From NCBI RefSeq assembly GCF_004331695.1, contig NZ_SJSL01000002.1:496001-560000 (forward strand): a DNA stretch of 64,000 nt. Direction: 5' to 3'. Positions within the stretch are counted from its first letter, which is position 1. Each line of letters opens with the position of its first letter. Positions 38,190 through 46,498 of this stretch are shown one piece after another. A program made the position numbers and the translations under genes. The notes beneath the pieces were generated by a model. It did not search any database. It was given only the letters and a program-made list of their open reading frames with translations, and was not told the DNA's origin. The DNA comes from Pedobacter psychroterrae. Its GTDB lineage: Bacteria > Bacteroidota > Bacteroidia > Sphingobacteriales > Sphingobacteriaceae.

Positions 38190-39314
38190 TCAATTTGCTA
38201 CTTGTTGATAGTTAAGAGTATACACTTCCATTGGAAGCGTGGCCGGATAGCCGTTAAATATGCTTTCGCCACCAAATATAATAAATTGGTCTCCGACGAC
38301 TTGCGTAGTATGGGCATGACGGATCTGTTTTATCTTTCCTTGTTGCCATGCTTTAGTTTGCAAGTTGTAGGTGAGAAGGTCATCTGACATTTTCAGATAA
38401 GGATTGCCCCAGGCATCAATTTCTGCGGTACGGCCGCCCGTAACTATTAAGCTTTTGGATTTAGGTTCAAAGGCCATCTCATAGAAGGCACGTTTTCCGG
38501 GATGGATAATTTTTGACCAGAGGCCCGTTTTGGTGTCCAGTACGTCAATATGGTCTAGTGCATCAAAGGAGCGGTTGCCGGAGAAATAAATGGAATCACC
38601 CACCGCCATTAATATGATGTGTGCCTCTTGCCGCTCTGCGTTCAGCGTAGTCCACTCGCGCGTTTTGAAATCAAATACTTTAAGCGCGGGATAGTCATGC
38701 AGGTCGTTCAGGTATACCTTGGTTCCGACGCCAACCATATCAGTTGCCGTCACTCTTTTGCTTAGGGGGATGTCAATGGTTTCCCAGCGGTCGGTCTGGG
38801 AATCGTACAGATAAAAATAGCTCTCATCGTTCAGCAGCAGATACCTGTCTTCCAGAATGGCCGAAAAGACCCGATGCACATACTGATTGTCGCCGAACAA
38901 CTTGACGCTGGAAGTTCGGGTAGCCATATCGTAGATATCTATTCGGAATTTGTCGACACTATTTGTGGTGCCGCCTGCTACGAATACCTTGCCTTTTAGA
39001 TAGCTTACGTCAGTGTTGGATCGTTGCAAGCTTAACGGGATGATTTGCCACTGCTGGGTTTTTGGCTGGTAGATATGCAGGTCTGTGCCTGGCCCATAAT
39101 CGTGGCCACCTGAGACAAAAAAGTGTTGCCCATCATTCGTACTTGACATCGATAGAAATGCGGCCTGAACTGTTTCGGTTCGCTGATGAGCCAGGGTCAA
39201 GGTATAAACAGACGGTTTGGGCTCCGGTTGTGGGTTTCGTTTCTTTTTACAGGAAACAATCAACAACGAGAGTACAACGAAAGATAAAACAAATTGGGAG
39301 CGACTGAGGAGCAT
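38190..39314 (-). CDS. Kelch-repeat lipoprotein
   Basis: A 374-residue protein with a lipobox (LSLLIVSCKKK, Cys at about residue 22). It is followed by six Kelch-like blades, each with paired GG or similar, a tyrosine and a tryptophan (FVSGGHDYGPGTDLHIYQPKTQQWQ, FVAGGTTNSVDKFRIDIYD, IIFGGESIFNGY). Kelch propellers bind proteins or sugars. In Bacteroidota such lipoproteins are usually surface or periplasmic. No enzymatic motif. Confidence 0.85.
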   Translation of the reverse strand: MLLSRSQFVLSFVVLSLLIVSCKKKRNPQPEPKPSVYTLTLAHQRTETVQAAFLSMSSTNDGQHFFVSGGHDYGPGTDLHIYQPKTQQWQIIPLSLQRSNTDVSYLKGKVFVAGGTTNSVDKFRIDIYDMATRTSSVKLFGDNQYVHRVFSAILEDRYLLLNDESYFYLYDSQTDRWETIDIPLSKRVTATDMVGVGTKVYLNDLHDYPALKVFDFKTREWTTLNAERQEAHIILMAVGDSIYFSGNRSFDALDHIDVLDTKTGLWSKIIHPGKRAFYEMAFEPKSKSLIVTGGRTAEIDAWGNPYLKMSDDLLTYNLQTKAWQQGKIKQIRHAHTTQVVGDQFIIFGGESIFNGYPATLPMEVYTLNYQQVAN

Positions 39315-39431
39315 AATTGATCTTTAATGCGCTAAAGTAGAATTAATATTAGAGATATGCCAAAAGTCCACACGTTGCTTTAGTTAGTAAACTAAGATGC
39401 TGCATATCTTAGGCGACTACTAAAATTATTT

Positions 39432-40354
39432 ATGCCAGATCAACCAAAGCCAACAACCTACATTGATGCATTTGTGGACTTCGCATGGAAAAGACTATTT
39501 GCCAGCGAAGAAAGTAAACCGATTTTGATCGGTCTTTTAAACCACCTTTTCAAGGCAGAAAATACATTACTTCCATTGAATATGGACAAAATGAACATCC
39601 TGGCGAAAATGTGGAAGAAGGTGGAGCTGTATTTGATGTGTATTGCACAGATGCCGACGGCAGCAATTTTATCATAGAAATCCAGCGGGGTTACCAAAAG
39701 AATTTCAAAGAACGTACCTTGTTTTATGCTTCCAGGGCAATTAGTGAACAAGCTCCAAAAGGAGATAGGAAATATTGGGCATATGATCTTAATGAGGTGT
39801 ATGTGATTGCCTTTCTGGAAGATTTCAGATTGCCGGATGGCATCAAAAATGAGTATGTTCAGGATATCTGCCTCGCTAACAGGCATACTGGTAAAATATT
39901 CTATGACAAACTGGGTTTTATATTTATCGAAATGCTTAATTTTGTGAAGAAGCCCGGGGATTTGGATGTCGAGCTGGACAAATGGTTATATGCCTTAAAA
40001 CATTTAACAGAATTTAAGAAACGTCCAGCATATTTATCCGGCCCGGAATTTGATCAGTTGCTTACCCTGGCCAAGTATGCCAATCTAACAAAAGAGGAGC
40101 GAGCTATGTACAATACAAGTTTAAAACGTAAGTGGGATAATAAGAACGTGTTGGATTATGCAGTTAAAACTGCTGTTACAGAAGCTGATCAGAAAGCGCG
40201 CGAAGATGAGCGTGCTAAAGCACAAATTGCAATAGTCAAAGCTGAGAAGGAAAAGACGCATGAAATGGCTTCGGTGTTGAAAAATAAAAATGTCCCCATT
40301 GATATTATTAAAGAGGCCACAGGTCTTTCAATCGAAGAAATCAACACCCTTTAA
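39432..40354 (+). pseudogene. Rpn-family PD-(D/E)XK nuclease, frameshifted copy 2
   Basis: The N-terminus (39432 on, KRLFASEESKPILIGLLNHLF) is continued in a different frame. The second frame reads YITSIEYGQNEHPGENVEEGGAVFDVYCTDADGSNFIIEIQRG and is complete to 40354. The switch lies at the A-run 39559-39562: one extra A would join the frames into about 307 residues. The C-terminal 50 residues are a Q/K/E-rich coiled coil. Whether the gene is dead or rescued by frameshifting cannot be decided here. Confidence 0.75.
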
Positions 40355-40404
40355 AAGAGTACAAATAATACCTGCCCGTTGTGATGGATCATGGTAGTCT
40401 ACTA

Positions 40405-40530
40405 TTACTGAGAATATCCATGCCTTACGCCGTAGGCAAGAGATCCCAATCCATAAATGAAAATGATTTCAATAGCGATAATAACGATAGGCAGAACAAC
40501 GCCCACTATCCAAAGTATCTTTTCTTTCAT
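40405..40530 (-). CDS. 41-residue miniature of the downstream membrane protein
   Basis: Starts MKEKILWIVGVVLPIVIIAI and ends AYGVRHGYSQ. The first nine and last 30 residues match the 106-residue membrane protein at 40952-41272; the middle is deleted in frame. This leaves a single hydrophobic helix. Intact start and stop, so it could be expressed. Confidence 0.45.
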   Translation of the reverse strand: MKEKILWIVGVVLPIVIIAIEIIFIYGLGSLAYGVRHGYSQ

Positions 40531-40532
40531 AT

Positions 40533-40943
40533 CTAATTTTTCATAAACTCAAACCCATTATTACCCGCTATCGTAATCAACGGCCCTACATTGTCTTTAA
40601 ACCTAGCCTTTAGTACTTGCGGGTTCAAATTACCAAAATCAGCCAGATCGGGAATGAAGGTCAGGTAATCCTGCAATAGCTTTTCAGTATTCTTGTTGTG
40701 GGAATGGGTTAGTATGGTGCTCAAGCCGAGGAGCTGCAGATCGCAATACGGATCAAAGTGATGAGCCATAGAAGGGAGCTTGTCGCATTTGCTGCTGTTA
40801 AAGCTTTTGTCAGCAGGGATCAGGTTCCAGAGCAGATCATGCGATACAAAGGCATAAGGAACAAAATGCTCTACTGCGTAATCACCAATTGCCAATTGCC
40901 TGTTGGTATAGATACAATTCACCGGCCCGTTGTGATGGATCAC
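40533..40943 (-). pseudogene. HNH endonuclease remnant (fragment D), HNH domain in frame
   Basis: This copy carries the complete C-terminal 136 residues, including the HNH core DYAVEHFVPYAFVSHDLLWNLIPADKSFNSSKC, in one open frame that could start at GTG 40943. The N-terminal 160 residues of the intact gene are missing. The 5' break is again CCCGTTGTGATGGATCA (40926-40942). It may be a stand-alone nuclease rather than a dead fragment. Confidence 0.6.
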
Positions 40944-40951
40944 GCCTTATA

Positions 40952-41272
40952 TTACTGAGAATACCCATGCCTTACGCCGTAGGCAAGAGACCCCAATCCA
41001 TATATGAATATGATTTCAATGGCGATAATAATGACAGGCAGAACTTTATTGAATCGGTTGGCATAGCTTAATTGTTTTGGTAAAAATAATGCGCTTGCAA
41101 AGGCCAGTGGAAATGCGCATGCTCCAATCAATATCCACATAGCCCACGAATCAGCTAGAGATATAATTTGCTTTTCTAAATTGGAGAAATCATTGGAATA
41201 GTAACGAATATGGATAAACCAGGTAACACATGAAAGCGCACTAGCCACTATCCAAAGTATCTTTTGTTTCAT
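40952..41272 (-). CDS. 106-residue four-helix membrane protein
   Basis: The ATG at 41272 (MKQKILWIVASALS) was chosen because the miniature copy at 40405-40530 starts the same way; an in-frame ATG at 41302 also exists. Three to four hydrophobic segments (about 4-20, 45-66, 78-98). Family not recognised. The stop codon lies nine bases beyond the HNH breakpoint sequence. Confidence 0.6.
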   Translation of the reverse strand: MKQKILWIVASALSCVTWFIHIRYYSNDFSNLEKQIISLADSWAMWILIGACAFPLAFASALFLPKQLSYANRFNKVLPVIIIAIEIIFIYGLGSLAYGVRHGYSQ

Positions 41273-41316
41273 ATTTTGTTTTTTTAAACCCAAGTCCTTC
41301 ATGCTCGTATTTGTAA

Positions 41317-41568
41317 TTAATCATATGACCACTTATGCCTGCAATTAAGGCAAGTGCTTTTGTTTGGCTTCTTAAGACGAATTCCATCAATGATTACCAT
41401 GAAAAAGCACCAGAAGGAGAGAAATACCCAAATGGTTCTGAAGTCAAAGATAGCCAGTATAATAAATGGTATCATAAGAACGGCTGTTATCTTTACCTTC
41501 AATAATCTGCCTTTCTTGGTGTCTGAGAATGTCTTTAAACTTTGGCAATTAGGGCATTGAATTTTCAT
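41317..41568 (-). CDS. Small zinc-ribbon membrane protein
   Basis: The 83-residue protein from ATG 41568 begins MKIQCPNCQSLKTFSD and ends TCLNCRHKWSYD, giving two CxxC pairs, a zinc ribbon. Two hydrophobic helices lie between (about 28-65). An in-frame ATG seven codons earlier is possible. It precedes the four-helix membrane gene by 44 bases and may be cotranscribed. Confidence 0.6.
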   Translation of the reverse strand: MKIQCPNCQSLKTFSDTKKGRLLKVKITAVLMIPFIILAIFDFRTIWVFLSFWCFFMVIIDGIRLKKPNKSTCLNCRHKWSYD

Positions 41569-41752
41569 GAGCCAATAATTTCTTAGCAAATAAACATAAA
41601 ATCCGTTAACTAATGTAGACCAGAATTGTTATCATGATGGCCTGAGTTTTTTTAACATATTTTTTAGCGCTCTGCTTGACGGTTTCGAACATGTGTAAAT
41701 TTCTACTATTCTGATTTTCAATGCCTAATAAATGCATATAATGATTCCAGCT

Positions 41753-41781
41753 CAATTGCGTCGACAGTGTCGACGTAATTG
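41753..41781. repeat. Inverted repeat CAATTgCGTCGAC-AGT-GTCGACGtAATTG
   Basis: Seven perfect inner base pairs (CGTCGAC 41759-41765, GTCGACG 41769-41775), and after one mismatch five outer pairs (CAATT/AATTG). It lies 60 bases downstream of the HNH gene stop on the minus strand, so it could serve as terminator or recognition site. No T-run. Confidence 0.5.
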
Positions 41782-41841
41782 GGGAAAGTTGTGATCAAAG
41801 AGTTAGCTTGATGAAGCAGCAAATAAATAACACCACTTTCT

Positions 41842-42747
41842 CTAAGTAGGCATAAACTCAAATCCATTATTACCCGCTATAGTAATCAAAGGCCCTACAT
41901 TGTCTTTAAACCTGGCCTTTAGCACCTGCGGATCCAAATTACCAAAATCAGATAAATCCGGAATGAAGGTCAGGTAATCCTGCAATAGCTTTTCAGTATT
42001 CTTGTTGCGGGCATTGGTTAGGATGGTGCTCAAGCCGAGGAGCTGCAGATTGCAATACGGATCAAAGTGATGTGCCATAGAAGGGAGCTTGTCGCATTTG
42101 CTGCTGTTAAAGCTTTTGTCAGCAGGGATCAGGTTCCAGAGCAGATCATGCGATACAAAGGCATAAGGAACAAAATGCTCAACCGCGTAATCACCAATGG
42201 CCAATTGCCTGTTGGTATAGATACAATTCACCGGCCCGTTGTGATGGATCACGATATCCCAAAAGTCTTTGCGCTGCTTTAGTAAACTATTCCTTAGCGG
42301 CGGTTTGATCAGTTTATTTGGAATGTCGGGTACATTAGGATTGTGCTTTTGAAGATATAGACTCAGGTGCCAGTAGCAAAAAGACTTTAAAATACCGCTG
42401 TTTTGACTGAGGTAAGGAATCCATTTCGGATTAATGATGATCTCATGCTCATTCACAGCATATAGCGTATCGTTTAAAAATGATTGAGACAGGTTATAGA
42501 TCTGTTTCCTGTCACCCTTTGCCGCCGGAAACCAGGGGCTAAGGAAGCGATAAGGGACTTCGCCATCAAAGTATCTGAGCAATCTTCTGGTTGTTGTATT
42601 GTTGCTTGCTGTAAGGGTATTTACTATTGCTGATTTCTTTGCATCGACGTCCAGCTTTTCCAATACGATCAGTTGCTCTATGGCACGTTGCAATTGATCC
42701 TGCTTAAAGCTCACATTGAAGTAGTTAGGGTATGCCAAGCGTTGCAA
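41842..42747 (-). CDS. HNH endonuclease, intact copy
   Basis: A 301-residue protein. The first 160 residues are helical with no known domain. An HNH module occupies about residues 165-235: CIYTNRQL, DYAVEHFVPYAFVSHDLLWNLIPADKSFNSSKCDKLPS, with E-H before the turn and W-N/N-x-x-K after it. HNH proteins cut DNA using one metal ion. It is the only full-length member of a five-copy local family, so it is the likely source of the remnants at 30.4, 31.7, 37.7 and 40.5 kb. Role (restriction, mobile element) unknown. Confidence 0.82.
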   Translation of the reverse strand: MQRLAYPNYFNVSFKQDQLQRAIEQLIVLEKLDVDAKKSAIVNTLTASNNTTTRRLLRYFDGEVPYRFLSPWFPAAKGDRKQIYNLSQSFLNDTLYAVNEHEIIINPKWIPYLSQNSGILKSFCYWHLSLYLQKHNPNVPDIPNKLIKPPLRNSLLKQRKDFWDIVIHHNGPVNCIYTNRQLAIGDYAVEHFVPYAFVSHDLLWNLIPADKSFNSSKCDKLPSMAHHFDPYCNLQLLGLSTILTNARNKNTEKLLQDYLTFIPDLSDFGNLDPQVLKARFKDNVGPLITIAGNNGFEFMPT

Positions 42748-42874
42748 TCATTCTCTAAACAGATTTGACCAGCCTTGTCAGGGACCACTAAAAAGGGAAT
42801 AATAAAAAGTGCAGAAAAAGGGAGGTGCTTTCACTAATAAATACATATTTTGCATTAATACTGATAGATTATTT

Positions 42875-43819
42875 ATGGAACCTTCAAAAGCATTTTTATA
42901 TCATTCTTTCCCACGCCGGCGAGAAGGAGATGTTGACCATACTAAAGGTCTTAAAATATTGGAGTCTATATTTAAATCAGGTCTACTCATAACACCGGAG
43001 GTTTATAAGCTTCAAGAATCACTCACCGATGATAGCAATGGGCAAGAGATCATCGTCGTACAAAAGCGTGTATGTTTTACAGAAATATCGGAAAGCGAGT
43101 TAGCTGATCATGCCAGCCATTTTGGAGATATTACGCTTCAATTCGAACTAGACAGCCTATTGCAAAGCGGGCTGAGCCCCGTGTTTTATTTGCCCCAAAA
43201 TTCTCAAGAAAAAATTTGGGGACCCTATGGAACTTTATTAACTAGGATAAGTGAAGTTCAAGTAGTACTAAAAAGACTTGAAATTCTTGATAATATGGCT
43301 AAAGATCCAACACTCCAGGAAGAAGAACTGATTTTAAAAGGGGATTCTATTGACGAAATTCATACTGGCTTAAGAATAAAAGATATGTCTCCTATATTGT
43401 CAGCATTAGAATGTGGGGTTAGGCCATTTAAAGAGCTGCATGGGGCGATTAGGTCATTATCAAGTTTATTTTATCCAATGGAGAATACGCGATACTCGGG
43501 CAAATTGGGTTATTATAGACAGCGTGAATGGCGAATAGGTTCAGATCTGATGTCAAACGGAGTGCCATTAGCTAAAGATTTAACCTTGGAAGAAAAGGAT
43601 GTTCTTGTCGGTTTAGATAAAGTCTTTTACGAAAAGGAACTAAGAACTGGTAACGGATTAAAGAAAATTGTTGACCTTTCAAAGTATCTTCGAAAAATAG
43701 GTGATAAGAAAACATCAGAATTAATAACGAAGATTGTAATTCCAGAAACGATAATACCTCCGGTAAAGGAGTTACTTAAAAAATACAATTTAGATATAGA
43801 GTTAGCAGTTTATAGTTAA
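42875..43819 (+). CDS. AbiGi-like putative abortive infection protein
   Basis: The ATG at 42875 was preferred over an upstream GTG. The 314-residue product has LYHSFPRR, HTKGLKILESIFKSGLLITPE, then VCFTEISESELADHASHFGDITLQF and GLSPVFYLPQ. This order of motifs resembles the AbiGi family (abortive infection, putative antitoxin part), judged by memory only. No membrane segment. It lies at the edge of the defence island and has no obvious AbiGii partner. Confidence 0.5.
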   Translation: MEPSKAFLYHSFPRRREGDVDHTKGLKILESIFKSGLLITPEVYKLQESLTDDSNGQEIIVVQKRVCFTEISESELADHASHFGDITLQFELDSLLQSGLSPVFYLPQNSQEKIWGPYGTLLTRISEVQVVLKRLEILDNMAKDPTLQEEELILKGDSIDEIHTGLRIKDMSPILSALECGVRPFKELHGAIRSLSSLFYPMENTRYSGKLGYYRQREWRIGSDLMSNGVPLAKDLTLEEKDVLVGLDKVFYEKELRTGNGLKKIVDLSKYLRKIGDKKTSELITKIVIPETIIPPVKELLKKYNLDIELAVYS

Positions 43820-43968
43820 CCAGCGAAGACAAGCTGCTAAAAAAACATAATGAATAAAAAGAGTTTGTGCGGATATTTCATGTATAGATGAGCGGCTTCA
43901 ATAGGAAGTGATACTTGTAGTAGTCCTCATGACCTCTGCTTTTCTGGTTCGATCCGTTTGTATTGTAG

Positions 43969-44877
43969 TTATGCCATCTTTGCAATCTTGAAGCTCATTG
44001 GAGTACTACTAAACTGCTTTGTTTCTAGTAATTCAGCTAAATTTTCAATAATTTCAATTTTAACATCCTTGGAGGTCACATTATTTACCAAGTAAATTTT
44101 GAAATTTGCACCGAACTGTCGAGCAGCATTTAACTCATTAATTGTTATTAAAAAATTATTGAATAGCGCAGCGGTCGTTGCTTTCACTTCTAAATAAATG
44201 GTCTGTTTAGCAAGATTAACGTACGATATGTCATATCCATATTTTTCATTCTCAAGGGCATGATGGCGTATTGTTTCAACCTCTATTTTACTCAATGTAC
44301 GTTCTAAGTGAGCAATGACAATTTTCTCACCTTGATTGCCTATTTTAGTCGACTCCTTAGAATATCTAGGAGATAAGTTCCCTGCAGATTGTTTCTTGTC
44401 TTTTGGTTTTGCGGTGGTTATTAATGAATTGTTAGTCAAATTTATATTCACCTCTTCTAGCTGTGGGAAAGTGGTGTCAATTATTGATGGCTCATTTAAC
44501 ACGCCTATTCCTACAAGAAGTCCAGAAATTTCAATAATCTTATTGAATCTTTCTTCATTAATAACCCGTACGCCGTCACGCCAATGATTCAATTTAATAA
44601 CATCTTCATAATGCTCACCTTTAGCGTCCTTAAATTTTATTGGGCTATAAAAAGGTAAATAATCAATTATTTCTGCATAATAATTTTTGTTATTTTCCTC
44701 ATCTTGATAAACGTCACTGATTACCGCATACCCAAAATAATGTTTGACACCACCTTTGTAGTAAATCACTTTCGTTCCAGGTGTTAAAATACGTTTGTAT
44801 TTATTTGGAAAGTGATACTTTACCCCAGTTTCATCGTTCCATTTGGATACATCATTTTCAGCTATTATTGCAAACAT
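43969..44877 (-). CDS. EVE/PUA-like plus DUF3883 nuclease-like protein
   Basis: A 302-residue protein. The N-terminus (1-110: FAIIAENDVSKWND, VIYYKGGVKHYFGYAVISDV) looks like an EVE/PUA-like base-recognition domain. The C-terminus (180-290) is DUF3883: GNQGEKIVIAHLERTLSKIEVETIRH, YGYDISYV, IYLEVKATTAALFNNFLI. D and E-x-K are placed as in PD-(D/E)XK nucleases. The combination suggests recognition of modified DNA followed by cleavage. It faces away from dndC across a 295-base gap. Confidence 0.7.
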   Translation of the reverse strand: MFAIIAENDVSKWNDETGVKYHFPNKYKRILTPGTKVIYYKGGVKHYFGYAVISDVYQDEENNKNYYAEIIDYLPFYSPIKFKDAKGEHYEDVIKLNHWRDGVRVINEERFNKIIEISGLLVGIGVLNEPSIIDTTFPQLEEVNINLTNNSLITTAKPKDKKQSAGNLSPRYSKESTKIGNQGEKIVIAHLERTLSKIEVETIRHHALENEKYGYDISYVNLAKQTIYLEVKATTAALFNNFLITINELNAARQFGANFKIYLVNNVTSKDVKIEIIENLAELLETKQFSSTPMSFKIAKMA

Positions 44878-45105
44878 CGTAAGATTGTTGAGACTAAATT
44901 ATATCTTGTAATGTTGTGAAAAATATTGGATAATATATCAAAATTTTGCAAAATTCAGATAGTACTGTCTTTTCTTCTTAACAAAATATGATGTGTTGTT
45001 GATAAATCGACATAGTTTTATACTTATTAAATAGCTAATTTTAAACCTGTTAAATTAAACATAATAAGGAACGACTTTATGAGTTGTATTGTTGTTTAAT
45101 TGTAT

Positions 45106-45147
45106 AAGCGTCAATGCCTTATCTTTTGAGATTAAGTACTGACGCTT
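45106..45147 (+). promoter_or_regulatory. Stem-loop in the dndC leader
   Basis: AAGCGTCA (45106-45113) pairs with TGACGCTT (45140-45147); the enclosed CTTATC/GATTAAG can extend the stem. A T-rich stretch follows before the dndC ATG at 45173. A transcription attenuator or regulator-binding site is plausible. Confidence 0.5.
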
Positions 45148-45172
45148 TTGTGGTTTTATTGATTTTTAAACT

Positions 45173-46498
45173 ATGGCACTTGATTTAAAGTTTTTAGAAG
45201 CAGAAATACAAGATCAATATCTTAACGATGAGAATCCTCGTCCATGGATTTTGGGGTTTTCTGGAGGTAAAGATTCAACTATGCTTTTGCAGCTAACATG
45301 GCTAGCTATACGTAAAATTGATCCAATTTTTAGACAAAGACACGTGTATGTTGTCTGTAATGATACTTTAGTTGAGAATCCAAGAATTGCCAAGTTCATT
45401 CATGTTACTTTAGACCATATTCAAAAAGCTGCTGCGGAAGAAGGCCTACCAATTTCTGTGCAGCAGACCAGTCCTCGTTTAGAAGACACTTTTTGGGTGA
45501 ACCTATTGGGTAAAGGTTACCCTGCACCTAATAATTCCTTTCGTTGGTGTACTGATCGATTAAAGATTGACCCAACCACCCAGTTTATTAAAAGTAAAAT
45601 TTCTGAGATTGGAGAAGCTATTATTCTTTTAGGTACCCGTAGTGATGAAAGTGTAACCAGGGCGAAGAGTATTGTTAATCATCAAAGCTATATCAAGAGT
45701 GAACGATTAAGGAAGCACGTTTTACCAAATGCCTTCGTGTTTGCACCTATTAAGGATGTAGAAACCGATGAGCTATGGGCTTACCTTTTACAAGTAAACC
45801 CACCTTGGGGGGGGACACACCGTGATTTGATCACCTTATATAGAAATGCTTCTGGAGGTGATTGTCCTTTGGTAATTGACACCACAACACCGTCTTGCGG
45901 ACAAAGCCGCTTTGGTTGCTGGGTTTGTAGTGTCGTAAAACGCGATAAGTCGATGGAGGCCTTAGTAGATAATGGAGAAGAATGGATGGAGCCTCTTATA
46001 GAGTTTAGAGATATGTTGGTAGACTATCGTAATGATCGTTCTTGGCGACAAACATGGCGTCGCAACCAGGATGAGGATGATGCGCACGAAGAAAATTGGG
46101 GGCCATATACACCAGAGAAAAGAGCGTATATGCTAAAGAGATTGCTTGAAGTACAAAAGGAAGTACAGCAAGAGGATCCTAACCTGATCTTAATCAATTA
46201 TCAAGAACTTGTCGCTATACAGGTCACTTGGCATAGAGATTCGATTTTCGACTACAATGTAGCCGATATCTATAATTCAGTATATCAAACCCAAATGACT
46301 AAAGAAGAGTTTTCCGATGATCAAGTGTTTGAGAAAGATTTGCTAAAACAAGTCTGTGAACGCGAAGAGGACTTTAAACTCATCAATGAATTACTAGAAC
46401 TACAAAAATCTAAGATCATTTTGGTCAATAAATACGGTATACAAAGCGATCTAGATAATCATTTAACTAATCACGTTAATAAACGCTTAGCATGTTAA
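45173..46498 (+). CDS. dndC: DndC, phosphorothioation PAPS-reductase-like ATPase
   Basis: A 441-residue protein with the PP-loop SGGKDS at residues 30-35 (ATP pyrophosphatase signature) and four cysteines at 231, 242, 249 and 252 (CGQSRFGCWVC) that fit the iron-sulfur cluster of DndC. It activates the DNA backbone with ATP and transfers sulfur with DndD and DndE, giving phosphorothioate DNA. Somewhat shorter than many DndC proteins. It overlaps dndD by seven bases. No dndA is in the window, so sulfur presumably comes from a cysteine desulfurase elsewhere. Confidence 0.93.
   Translation: MALDLKFLEAEIQDQYLNDENPRPWILGFSGGKDSTMLLQLTWLAIRKIDPIFRQRHVYVVCNDTLVENPRIAKFIHVTLDHIQKAAAEEGLPISVQQTSPRLEDTFWVNLLGKGYPAPNNSFRWCTDRLKIDPTTQFIKSKISEIGEAIILLGTRSDESVTRAKSIVNHQSYIKSERLRKHVLPNAFVFAPIKDVETDELWAYLLQVNPPWGGTHRDLITLYRNASGGDCPLVIDTTTPSCGQSRFGCWVCSVVKRDKSMEALVDNGEEWMEPLIEFRDMLVDYRNDRSWRQTWRRNQDEDDAHEENWGPYTPEKRAYMLKRLLEVQKEVQQEDPNLILINYQELVAIQVTWHRDSIFDYNVADIYNSVYQTQMTKEEFSDDQVFEKDLLKQVCEREEDFKLINELLELQKSKIILVNKYGIQSDLDNHLTNHVNKRLAC

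Noticed and set aside
39559..39562. Programmed -1 ribosomal frameshift site in the second Rpn gene
   Set aside because: No canonical X-XXY-YYZ heptamer is present; a lost base in the A-run is simpler, so the gene is listed as frameshifted.
41590..41700. 28-codon minus-strand frame starting MFETVKQSAKK
   Set aside because: Too short and without conserved neighbours; left unannotated.
43930..43970. GGTTCGATCC near 43950 resembling a tRNA T-loop
   Set aside because: No acceptor stem, anticodon or D-arm can be built around it; no tRNA gene is claimed anywhere in the window.
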